Source: Antarcticimicrobium sp033791545 (lineage in GTDB: Bacteria; Pseudomonadota; Alphaproteobacteria; Rhodobacterales; Rhodobacteraceae). Taken from it: 9,651 bases of DNA. Below are positions 1 to 5,883 of the stretch, in pieces. The notes below the pieces were generated by a model. The model worked only from the letters and a program-made list of their open reading frames with translations. It was not told where the DNA came from and ran no database searches. The stretch covers positions 1 through 9,651 of the forward strand of contig JASJGL010000147.1 of assembly GCA_033791545.1 (NCBI GenBank). The letters run 5' to 3'. The translations under genes were made by a program, and so were the position numbers. The stretch's first letter is position 1; every line of letters starts with the position of its first letter.

Positions 1-89
1 TGCGGATGTTCAACGATCTTTGGGACGCCGAGGTGGTGGTGGACAGCCCCTATGACCCGAAGAACGAGACGATCCGCAAGGACGGCTGA
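1..89 (+). CDS. 3' end of an unidentified protein-coding gene
   Basis: An open frame enters from the left edge (first complete codon at base 3) and ends at a TGA at 87-89. It gives the last 28 residues of a protein, ending in DPKNETIRKDG. Twenty-five of the 28 codons end in G or C, as expected for a real gene in this high-GC genome, and a GC-rich hairpin starts 6 bp after the stop. I do not recognise the family from this short acidic tail. The gene converges on the minus-strand AhpD-like gene and is therefore not part of the purine operon. The preceding sequence would be needed to identify it. Confidence 0.55.
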   Translation, partial: RMFNDLWDAEVVVDSPYDPKNETIRKDG

Positions 90-94
90 CAAAT

Positions 95-164
95 CCGGGC
101 CGGGCGGGGGCGGCGCTTGCGCGCGGCCCGGTGCCTCCGGCGGGGATATTGGGCGTGAAAGGAA
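95..164 (+). repeat. Hairpin-plus-tail extragenic repeat, copy A
   Basis: A perfect 8-bp GC stem (CCGGGCCG at 95-102 with CGGCCCGG at 124-131) is followed by the tail GCCTCCGGCGGGGATATT (133-150), five variable bases and TGAAAGGAA (156-164). The same tail occurs in inverted orientation as copy B (288-319). The hairpin starts 6 bp after the stop of the left-edge gene, so it may also serve as its 3' processing or termination structure, although it has no T-run. I infer that it belongs to a dispersed, REP-like family common in Rhodobacteraceae. Only the pairing with copy B is seen directly. Confidence 0.65.
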
Positions 165-228
165 AAGGGAGGGCGCGTCCTGCACCTTCCCCGAAAAAGG
201 AGTTACCCTCTTCCTCTCACGCGGTCAT

Positions 229-290
229 CGGCGTCCCCGCCTGTACCGCGGGGCAATTATGCCGGAGCAAGGTTAAAAATCCCTTGCTTC
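229..290. other. Possible structured segment between the two repeat copies
   Basis: Two adjacent pairings are visible. CGGC (229-232) pairs with GCCG (261-264) around an inner stem CCCCGC (235-240)/GCGGGG (248-253). Next to it, bases 264-272 pair with 282-290 through nine pairs including one G-T, around an A-rich 9-base loop. The arrangement could be a small structured RNA, a terminator region for the convergent genes, or merely the core of a miniature repeat element flanked by copies A and B. There is no gene-like reading frame I would support here. Low confidence. Confidence 0.22.
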
Positions 291-341
291 CTTTCACCTG
301 AAATATCCCCGCCGGAGGCTTCGGGCGCGGCTGCGCCCGAA
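288..341 (-). repeat. Hairpin-plus-tail extragenic repeat, copy B
   Basis: Read on the minus strand, this copy has a perfect 9-bp stem (TTCGGGCGC at 320-328 with GCGCCCGAA at 333-341, 4-base loop). The tail GCCTCCGGCGGGGATATT follows (302-319), then five variable bases and TGAAAGGAA (288-296). Its 18-bp and 9-bp tail blocks match copy A exactly, with the same 5-base spacer length. The two copies face each other tail to tail with the hairpins outermost, enclosing about 123 bp. It lies 33 bp after the stop of the minus-strand AhpD-like gene and may act at its 3' end. Confidence 0.7.
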
Positions 342-344
342 ACA

Positions 345-362
345 GGGGCAAACAACTGCCCC
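345..362 (-). terminator. Weak terminator-like hairpin after the AhpD-like gene
   Basis: GGGGCA (345-350) pairs perfectly with TGCCCC (357-362) around a 6-base loop, 11 bp downstream of the minus-strand stop codon. On the minus strand it is followed only by TGTTTC, so the T-run is poor. A second stem, CCCC (360-363)/GGGG (369-372), overlaps it and would compete. Termination at this point, perhaps with the copy B hairpin, is an inference. Confidence 0.3.
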
Positions 363-373
363 CTCGCAGGGGA

Positions 374-712
374 TTATTCTGCGCTCAACTCGTCGAAACA
401 CTCCAGCGCCTTGGCGGCATACATCATGGCCGGGCCGCCGCCCATCTGGATGCACATGCCCAACACATCGGCCACCTCTTCGCGGCTGGCGCCGATCTTG
501 ATCAGGGCCTCCACATGCAGCCCGATGCAGGACTCGCAGCGTTCCGCCACGGCGATGCCAAGCGCGACGAATTCCTTGGTTTTCAGCTCCAGAACACTGC
601 CGTCCTTCACTGCCTTGCTCAGCGTGCTGAACCCACGCATGGCTTCCGGGTTTGCGCGGTTCAGGTTGCGCAGGCTGTTGCGGATCAGGGGCAGCTTTTC
701 TTTCCAGCTCAT
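374..712 (-). CDS. AhpD-like / carboxymuconolactone decarboxylase family protein
   Basis: A 112-residue all-alpha protein of the carboxymuconolactone decarboxylase/AhpD family, whose single-domain members are about this size. The motif CESCIGLH holds Cys59, Cys62 and His66, and Glu47 lies 12 residues before Cys59. This spacing (E-12-C-3-C-4-H) equals that of the mycobacterial AhpD active-site residues Glu118, Cys130, Cys133 and His137. The protein therefore looks like a thiol-disulfide enzyme able to reduce peroxides or shuttle electrons, not a true decarboxylase. The AhpD His132 equivalent is Ser61. The ATG is supported by AGGAAAG (721-727) eight bases upstream. The gene is 69 bp after the DUF938 gene on the same strand and is probably the last gene of that group. 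Its cytoplasmic location is inferred from the lack of a signal peptide or hydrophobic helices typical of membranes. The family is clear; the exact substrate is not. Confidence 0.88.
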   Translation of the reverse strand: MSWKEKLPLIRNSLRNLNRANPEAMRGFSTLSKAVKDGSVLELKTKEFVALGIAVAERCESCIGLHVEALIKIGASREEVADVLGMCIQMGGGPAMMYAAKALECFDELSAE

Positions 713-781
713 ATCAATGTCTTTCCTGTTTCGGCTTCGCCGCCACTGACCATGCGCCGCAGGAATAGGCTTTGATCTTGA

Positions 782-1444
782 TCAGAAAGAGGGCTTTTGC
801 GCGACAAGGGCGAGGTTGTTCGCGGGCATCTCGATCGCCTCGATCAACTCCAACCCGGCCCGCTGAATCAGCTGGATCACATCGAAATCGTCCTTGTAGC
901 CAAGCCGCAGATCCTGCGCCGTCAGGCTGGCGTGAAATGCCGCGTCGCCGGCGCTGGTCAATTCGCCCGCCCGCATGAAGGGGCCATACAGCACCAGCCG
1001 CCCGCCCGGTGCCAGCGCCAGCGCGGCCTCTGTGATCAGAACCTCGACCCAACCCATCGGGATCAGGTGCAACAGATTCGACAGCGTGATCAGATCCTGC
1101 CCGGACAGCTCCGCCGCCCAGCCGGGTCGGCTGGCATCCAGATCCCGCGCGGGCGAGAGATTGCCGCAACCGCTCTCAACCGCATAGGCGTCGATACTGG
1201 CACGCCGGGCCGGGTCGGGATCGCTCGGCTGCCAGTGCAGCCCGGGAAGGCGCGCGGCAAAGGCCACCACATGCTGACCCGTGCCGCTGGCGATCTCCAA
1301 CGCGCGGCCCTGCTGTGGCGCCACCTGATCCAGCAGATCGCACAGCGCCGCACAATTGCGCTCGGCCGAGGGCGCGACCAGTTTGTCGCCCTCGGCCTTG
1401 TTGGCGATGCTGGCGCTGTCGGGCAGGGTCAGACGATTGGTCAT
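782..1444 (-). CDS. DUF938 family, class I SAM-dependent methyltransferase-like protein
   Basis: A 220-residue cytoplasmic protein with the marks of the DUF938 family. Near the N-terminus is APSAERN (24-30). The glycine-rich SAM-binding motif EIASGTGQH is at 50-58, followed by WQPSDPDP (71-78). Later come YGPF (153-156) and the C-terminal MPANN (206-210). Length and motif order fit the family, which has a methyltransferase fold but no substrate I know of. Its ATG overlaps the stop of the upstream FAD oxidoreductase as ATGA (4 bp), so the two are likely translationally coupled. AAAGG at 1453-1457 lies eight bases upstream of the start. The coupling suggests a shared pathway, but the target of any methylation cannot be read from the sequence. 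Confidence 0.9.
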   Translation of the reverse strand: MTNRLTLPDSASIANKAEGDKLVAPSAERNCAALCDLLDQVAPQQGRALEIASGTGQHVVAFAARLPGLHWQPSDPDPARRASIDAYAVESGCGNLSPARDLDASRPGWAAELSGQDLITLSNLLHLIPMGWVEVLITEAALALAPGGRLVLYGPFMRAGELTSAGDAAFHASLTAQDLRLGYKDDFDVIQLIQRAGLELIEAIEMPANNLALVAQKPSF

Positions 1445-2532
1445 CGGGCGAACCTTTCGGGCGAGAGCAGGGCGCGCGTCGTCGCGTCGATCACCGGGGC
1501 GCGTCCCAGCATCAGATCGGCGGCCAACTGGCTGACGGCGGGGCAGGTGAGAAAGCCATAACCGCCTTGTCCGGCCAGCCAGAAAAACCCGGGCGCGACC
1601 GGGTCATGCCCGATCACCAGATTGCGGTCGGGGGCAAAACTGCGCAGCCCGGCCCAGTTCGAGATCATCCGCGTGACCGGTTCGCGCACAATCTCTTCAT
1701 AGCGCGCGATGCCCTCGGCCAGCGTCATGTCCTCGGCCCAGGCATCATGCGGCGTGGTCGGGTCTTCCTCGGCGGGCGAGACCAGCAGCGCGCCCGCGTC
1801 GGGCTTCATGTACCAGCTCTCGTTGACGCCAAAGACCATCGGCCAGCGCGCCGGGTCAAAGCCCTCGGGCGCGGCCACGCGCGCCATCGAGCGGCGCATC
1901 GGCGTGATCTTGATCGGCGCGACCCCAGCCAGACCGGCGACCTCGTCGGCCCAGGCCCCGGCGGCATTGACCAGCAGGTCGGCCTCGATCACCCCCTGCG
2001 GCGTGCTCACCTGCCAGCGCGCCCCGCGCGTGATCGCGCTGACCGGCGATTTGGTCAGCACCTGCCCGCCATTGGTGCGGATGGTGCGGGCAAAATCCTG
2101 CAACAGCCGGTCGGTGTCGATATCCCATGCGTCGGAATGATACCCCAGCAGAACCGCGCGCTCCGGGTTCAGGATCGGCACCAAATTGCACGCCTCTTCC
2201 GGGCTGATCTGGTCCATCCCCATCTCGGCCAGATCCTTGGCAAAGGCGTCTTCCTGCCCGGCCAGCCCCGCCAGCATCAACCCGCGCGGGCTGAGGTAAT
2301 CGCTTTCGCGCAGGTAGAAATCGCCGCTCGCCCGCGCCAGCGCCACGGTCGAGGGCATGCCATAGCTGGCCTCGTACAGCGCCGCCGAGCGCCCCGAGGC
2401 GTGATAGCCGATGGCCTGCTCTGCCTCCAGCACGGTCACCCGCGCATGCGGCGCCAGTCGCGCGCCGGCCGAGATCCCGGCGATCCCGCCGCCGATGATC
2501 ACGATATCTGTCTGTGTCTGAGTATCTGTCAT
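1441..2532 (-). CDS. FAD-dependent D-amino-acid dehydrogenase-like oxidoreductase (DauA-related)
   Basis: A 363-residue flavoprotein of the DAO family. It has an N-terminal FAD-binding Rossmann motif VIIGGGIAG (11-19) ending in Glu36, the flavin-contact segment GYHASGRSAA (42-51), NAAGAW (189-194), and the C-terminal FAD motif AGQGGYGF (320-327). Recalled from memory, the closest characterised relative is Pseudomonas D-arginine dehydrogenase DauA. Shared blocks include IDTD (138-141), the MRRS segment (212-215), ESWYMKPDAG (238-247) and WAGLRSF (293-299). Arg214, Tyr241, Arg297 and Tyr57 match DauA carboxylate or active-site positions. DauA Glu87, which contacts the arginine side chain, is Leu85 here, and His48 is Leu52, so the substrate is probably not arginine. 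I chose the ATG at 2532. An in-frame GTG at 2604 would add 24 residues outside the usual fold. Neither start has a good Shine-Dalgarno sequence. The gene is first of its group and overlaps the DUF938 gene by 4 bp. Confidence 0.87.
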   Translation of the reverse strand: MTDTQTQTDIVIIGGGIAGISAGARLAPHARVTVLEAEQAIGYHASGRSAALYEASYGMPSTVALARASGDFYLRESDYLSPRGLMLAGLAGQEDAFAKDLAEMGMDQISPEEACNLVPILNPERAVLLGYHSDAWDIDTDRLLQDFARTIRTNGGQVLTKSPVSAITRGARWQVSTPQGVIEADLLVNAAGAWADEVAGLAGVAPIKITPMRRSMARVAAPEGFDPARWPMVFGVNESWYMKPDAGALLVSPAEEDPTTPHDAWAEDMTLAEGIARYEEIVREPVTRMISNWAGLRSFAPDRNLVIGHDPVAPGFFWLAGQGGYGFLTCPAVSQLAADLMLGRAPVIDATTRALLSPERFAR

Positions 2533-2583
2533 GGGGCGAAACTGGCACGGGGCGCGGCAATGGGAAAGCCCTGTTTCGACCGC

Positions 2584-2660
2584 ACTAGAGCCGAAAACGA
2601 CCACCGAAAGAGATCACCGAAAGCGACCACAAAAACGACAACCAAAAGAGGCAAACGAAA
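2584..2660. repeat. Degenerate 13-bp tandem repeat (about six units)
   Basis: On the plus strand this A-rich, G-poor stretch divides into six consecutive units of 13, 13, 13, 12, 13 and 13 bases, each ending in CGAAA or CAAAA: ACTAGAGCCGAAA, ACGACCACCGAAA, GAGATCACCGAAA, GCGACCACAAAA, ACGACAACCAAAA and GAGGCAAACGAAA. CACCGAAAG recurs exactly 13 bp apart (2602 and 2615). It lies between the terminator of the transporter operon and the start of the FAD oxidoreductase, so it could be that gene's upstream regulatory region. The remaining 2533-2583 shows no convincing promoter. Function is unknown. Confidence 0.6.
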
Positions 2661-2685
2661 AAGGCCCCGGCGTGTACCGGGGCCT
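2658..2685 (-). terminator. Intrinsic terminator of the xdh-transporter operon
   Basis: AGGCCCCGG (2662-2670) pairs perfectly with CCGGGGCCT (2677-2685) around a 6-base loop. On the minus strand the stem runs straight into TTTTT (2662-2658). This is a textbook rho-independent terminator 25 bp after the stop of the BMP-family gene. The plus strand lacks a T-run on the other side, so it should work in one direction only. It separates the purine operon from the FAD oxidoreductase group. Confidence 0.93.
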
Positions 2686-2710
2686 CTGGATCGTTTCAAG
2701 CGTGCAGAGC

Positions 2711-3784
2711 TTACTGCGGAATCTCGCCGTCGAGACCTTCGACATAGAAATTCATGCCCGCCAGCGTGCCGTCATCGGCGGTCTCGCCCTCGGCCAGCCA
2801 CGCGGTGCCGTCCTGCTTGTTCAGCGGCCCGGTAAAGGGATGGTACTCGCCCGACGCAATTGCGTCTTTCAGCGCCAGCGCCTCGGCTTTCACATCCTCA
2901 GGCACGGCCGACGAGATTTCGCCGATCTTGACCATGCCGGCACCGATGCCGTCCCATGTGTTCACGGTTTCCCATGTGCCGTCCATCACCGCCTTGGTGC
3001 GGGCGATGTAATAGGGCGCCCAGTTGTCGATGATCGAGCTGACGCGCGGCGACGGCGCGTATTCGGCCATGTCCGAGGCCTGACCAAAGGTGATCACGTT
3101 GCCGGCGTTCTTGGCGGCGGCCTGCGGTGCGGTGGAATCGGTGTGCTGCAGGATCACGTCGGCGCCCTGTTCGATCAGCACCTTGGCCGCGTCGGCCTCT
3201 TTCGCCGGATCAAACCAGGTAAAGGCCCAGACGATCTTGAACTGGACGTCCGGGTTCACCTTCTTGGCGTGGATATAGGCTGAGTTGATGCCGCGGATCA
3301 CTTCGGGGATCGGGTAGGAGCCGATATAGCCGACGATGTTGGATTTGGTCATGCGCCCGGCGATGGTGCCCTGCACCGCGCGCCCCTCATAGAAACGGGC
3401 GGAATAGACCGACACGTTCGGCGCCGTCTTGTAGCCGGTGGCATGCTCGAACATCACGTTCGGGAATTTCTTGGCCACGTTGATGGTCGGGTCCATGTAA
3501 CCGAACGAGGTGGTAAAGATCAGATCGGCACCGTTCAGTGCCATCTGTGTCATCACCCGCTCCGAATCCGGGCCCTCAGCCACGTTCTCGACAAAGACAG
3601 TTTCGACCTTGTCGCCGAACTCGGCCTCAACCGCCTTGCGGCCCTGGTTGTGCTCATAGGTCCAACCGCCGTCGCCGACCGGTCCGACATAGACAAAGCC
3701 GATCTTGGTTTTGTCCTGTGCCACCGCTCCGGTGGCCAGGCCCAGCACCATCGCGGCGCTGGCAAGAAGAGAAGTCAGTTTCAT
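2711..3784 (-). CDS. BMP-family periplasmic purine/nucleoside-binding protein of an ABC importer
   Basis: A 357-residue exported substrate-binding protein of the basic membrane protein (BMP/PnrA) family. It captures the ligand in the periplasm and delivers it to the two permeases encoded just upstream. Residues 1-22 form a signal peptide (Lys2, hydrophobic core, AVA before Gln23). There is no lipobox cysteine, so it should be soluble rather than a lipoprotein. Subfamily motifs are GDGGWTYEHNQGR (37-49), TTSFGYMDP (91-99), HATGYK (114-119), RFYEGRAVQG (130-139) and HTDST (214-218). Known members bind purine nucleosides or bases. The operon with xanthine dehydrogenase genes favours a purine. 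It is last in the operon and is followed by a strong terminator. The start has AGGGGGA (3791-3797) six bases upstream, inside a small hairpin. The exact ligand is not determinable from sequence alone. Confidence 0.93.
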   Translation of the reverse strand: MKLTSLLASAAMVLGLATGAVAQDKTKIGFVYVGPVGDGGWTYEHNQGRKAVEAEFGDKVETVFVENVAEGPDSERVMTQMALNGADLIFTTSFGYMDPTINVAKKFPNVMFEHATGYKTAPNVSVYSARFYEGRAVQGTIAGRMTKSNIVGYIGSYPIPEVIRGINSAYIHAKKVNPDVQFKIVWAFTWFDPAKEADAAKVLIEQGADVILQHTDSTAPQAAAKNAGNVITFGQASDMAEYAPSPRVSSIIDNWAPYYIARTKAVMDGTWETVNTWDGIGAGMVKIGEISSAVPEDVKAEALALKDAIASGEYHPFTGPLNKQDGTAWLAEGETADDGTLAGMNFYVEGLDGEIPQ

Positions 3785-3785
3785 T

Positions 3786-3798
3786 CAGGGTCCCCCTG
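3786..3798 (-). promoter_or_regulatory. Hairpin enclosing the ribosome binding site of the BMP gene
   Basis: CAGGG (3786-3790) and CCCTG (3794-3798) form a perfect 5-bp stem with a 3-base loop. On the minus strand this contains the whole Shine-Dalgarno sequence AGGGGGA and ends one base before the ATG. It could damp translation of the binding protein or act as a 5' mRNA-stabilising structure. The pairing is visible; the effect is inferred. Confidence 0.4.
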
Positions 3799-3815
3799 TT
3801 GGATATCATGCGCCC

Positions 3816-4736
3816 CTAATGCGAGGCATGGAAAATACGGCCGAGCGCAGCAGGCGCGCTGCTTTTGTCGGCGGACAGGATGACGAGCACGAGGATCGTC
3901 ACCAGATAGGGCGACATTGCCAGATACTCGACCGGAATGGCAACGCCAGCCGCCTGCAGATTGAGCTGCACAACCGTGACGCCGCCGAAAAGATAGGCAC
4001 CCAGCAAGACCCGCCAGGGCTTCCAGCTGGCAAACACAACCAGCGCCAGCGCGATCCAGCCGACACCGGCGGTCATGCCCTCGGTCCACTGCGGCACCCG
4101 GATCAGGCTGATATAGGCCCCGCCCAGCCCGGCACAGGCACCGCCAAAGGCGATCGCCGCAATGCGGATGCGCACCACCTTGTAGCCGAGCGCATGGGCG
4201 GCATCGTGGTTTTCCCCTACCGCCCGCAGAATCAGCCCGATGCGGGTGAATTTCAGCACCGCCCAGACCGCCGCGATGATCGCCACGCCCAGATACAGCA
4301 CCAGATCATGCGAGAACAGGATCGGCCCCAGCACCGGCATATCGCTCAGCCCCGGGATATGCAGCTCGGCCATCCGCGGTGGTTTGACCCCGACATAGCT
4401 CTGGCCCATCAGCGAACTCAGCCCCAGCCCGAACAGCGTCAGCGCCAAGCCGCTCGCCACCTGATTGGCCAGCGCCACCTGCGTCAGCACCACGAACAGC
4501 AGCGACAGCACCGCGCCCCCGATGGCTGCCGCCAGAAACCCCAGCCAGGGCGATCCGGTCTCGACCGCGATGGCAAAGCCGCTGATCGCGCCGACGATCA
4601 TCATCCCCTCGACCCCGAGGTTCAGAACACCGGCCTTTTCCACCACCAGTTCTCCGATCGCGGCCAGCAGCAGCGGCGTCGCCGCCACCATCAGCGAGGC
4701 GATCAGCAGGACGGGATTGATTGCGGACAGATCCAT
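3816..4736 (-). CDS. ABC transporter permease, BMP/nucleoside type (second permease)
   Basis: A 306-residue inner-membrane permease of the branched-chain/ribose/nucleoside superfamily (BPD_transp_2), similar in type to NupQ/YufQ. It is almost entirely hydrophobic, with perhaps eight or more membrane segments. The conserved GVLNLGVEGMM lies at 36-46. The cytoplasmic loop RAVGENHDAAHALGY (171-185) is the likely coupling contact with the ATPase. It should pair with the longer permease encoded directly upstream to form the channel for the BMP-bound ligand. Its ATG follows the TGA of that gene after a single base, and its GGAGG (4746-4750) lies inside the end of the upstream gene, so the two are translationally coupled and likely made in equal amounts. 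It stops 31 bp before the binding-protein gene. Confidence 0.93.
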   Translation of the reverse strand: MDLSAINPVLLIASLMVAATPLLLAAIGELVVEKAGVLNLGVEGMMIVGAISGFAIAVETGSPWLGFLAAAIGGAVLSLLFVVLTQVALANQVASGLALTLFGLGLSSLMGQSYVGVKPPRMAELHIPGLSDMPVLGPILFSHDLVLYLGVAIIAAVWAVLKFTRIGLILRAVGENHDAAHALGYKVVRIRIAAIAFGGACAGLGGAYISLIRVPQWTEGMTAGVGWIALALVVFASWKPWRVLLGAYLFGGVTVVQLNLQAAGVAIPVEYLAMSPYLVTILVLVILSADKSSAPAALGRIFHASH

Positions 4737-4737
4737 C

Positions 4738-5817
4738 TCAGGCCACCTCCGGCTTGTGCAATGCGATGCGGTAATTGGTCAGCAGGTCCAGCGCCAGCAG
4801 GAAGAACAGCAACATCCCCTGAAACACCTGAATCGCCGCCGCCGGCAGGCCCAACTGGCCTTGGGCGATCTCGCCGCCGATATAGGTCAGCGCCATCAAC
4901 CCCCCGGCCAGCAGAATGCCCACCGGGTGCAACCGGCCCAGAAACGCCACGATGATCGCGGTAAAGCCATAGCCGACGTTGAAATCAATGCTCACCTGAC
5001 CCGCCGGGCCCGAGACCTCGAACATCCCGGCCAGCCCGGCCAATGCGCCGGACATGCCCAGACACAGCAAGATCAGCCGCGACGGGCGCACCCCGGCGAA
5101 CCGCGCCGCGCGCGGTGCCTCGCCGGTCAGCCGGATCTGGAACCCCAGCATGTGCCGGTTCAACAGCACATAGGCAAAGATCACCGCGATCAAGGCCGCC
5201 ACCACGCCCCAATGCATCCCCACCTCCTGGTGGATCCAGCTATTGCCGGACGCGTATTCGTTCAGGTTGCGGCTGCCGGGAAACCCGAACCCCTCGGGGT
5301 TCTTCAACAGCCCCAGCGACATCGAGGCCAACAGCTCTTCGGCGACATAGACCAGCATCAGCGATACCAGAATTTCATTGGTGCCGAAGCGCACCTTCAG
5401 AAAGGCCGGGATCATCGCCCAAAGACAGCCACCCAAGGCCCCGGCAATCACCATCAGCGGAAAGATGTACCACGCCTCCATCGGATAAAACGCCAGTCCG
5501 ACACCGGCCCCGGTCAAGGCCCCGATGATATATTGCCCCTCGGCCCCGATATTCCAGATACCGGCGCGGAACCCCAGCGACAGGCCGATGGCGATCAGCA
5601 CCAGCGGCGCCCCCTTCACCAGCAGTTGCGGGCGGTAATAGAACGCGAACTCACCAAACAGCGGCTCCCAGAAAATCGTCTCGATGGCGCGAAACGGGTT
5701 GGTGCCCAAGAGCCCGAACAGCAGCCCGCCGCACAGCATCGTCGCCAGCACCGCCACCAGCGGCGTCGCGATCGACCAGCCGCGCGACGGTTGCGGCCTC
5801 TTTTCCAACCGGATCAT
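4738..5817 (-). CDS. ABC transporter permease, BMP/nucleoside type (first permease)
   Basis: A 359-residue inner-membrane permease of the BPD_transp_2 family, the longer partner of the pair (NupP/YufP type). A short basic N-terminus (MIRLEKRPQPSR) precedes the first membrane helix at about 17-37. Family motifs are AGIWNIGAEGQY (85-96), TNEILVSLMLVY (146-157), the cytoplasmic loop RLTGEAPRAARFAG (229-242) and SGPAGQVSIDFNVGYGF (269-285). The N-terminal periplasmic loop at about 38-65 is typical of this partner. The start has AGGGGG (5824-5829) six bases upstream. It begins 66 bp after the ATPase gene, the longest gap in this operon. I see no promoter or convincing terminator in that gap, only a 4-bp stem at 5856-5866. 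Confidence 0.93.
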   Translation of the reverse strand: MIRLEKRPQPSRGWSIATPLVAVLATMLCGGLLFGLLGTNPFRAIETIFWEPLFGEFAFYYRPQLLVKGAPLVLIAIGLSLGFRAGIWNIGAEGQYIIGALTGAGVGLAFYPMEAWYIFPLMVIAGALGGCLWAMIPAFLKVRFGTNEILVSLMLVYVAEELLASMSLGLLKNPEGFGFPGSRNLNEYASGNSWIHQEVGMHWGVVAALIAVIFAYVLLNRHMLGFQIRLTGEAPRAARFAGVRPSRLILLCLGMSGALAGLAGMFEVSGPAGQVSIDFNVGYGFTAIIVAFLGRLHPVGILLAGGLMALTYIGGEIAQGQLGLPAAAIQVFQGMLLFFLLALDLLTNYRIALHKPEVA

Positions 5818-5883
5818 GCGCGGCCCCCTGTGTTCTTTCGTTGTTCAATTCCGCCCGCCAAAGGCGCAACAGCGTCCAGCCAC

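Noticed and set aside
52..276. 74-codon open frame on the plus strand at the left edge
   Set aside because: It overlaps the real gene end in another frame and then reads through the repeat and hairpin region. No family resemblance.
732..742. 4-bp hairpin CGGC-TTC-GCCG between the DUF938 and AhpD-like genes
   Set aside because: The stem is too short and has no T-run, so it is not supportable as a terminator.
2533..2604. 24-residue N-terminal extension of the FAD oxidoreductase (GTG start at 2604)
   Set aside because: The FAD-binding motif normally lies within the first 10-20 residues, as it does from the ATG at 2532. The extension runs into the tandem repeat. Lack of a Shine-Dalgarno sequence at either start leaves slight doubt.
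2584..2660. CRISPR-like array
   Set aside because: Units are only 12-13 bp, degenerate and directly adjacent without spacers.
1315..2835. 506-codon open frame on the plus strand
   Set aside because: It is antisense to the FAD oxidoreductase and crosses the tandem repeat and terminator. The composition is Arg/Pro/His-rich without motifs.
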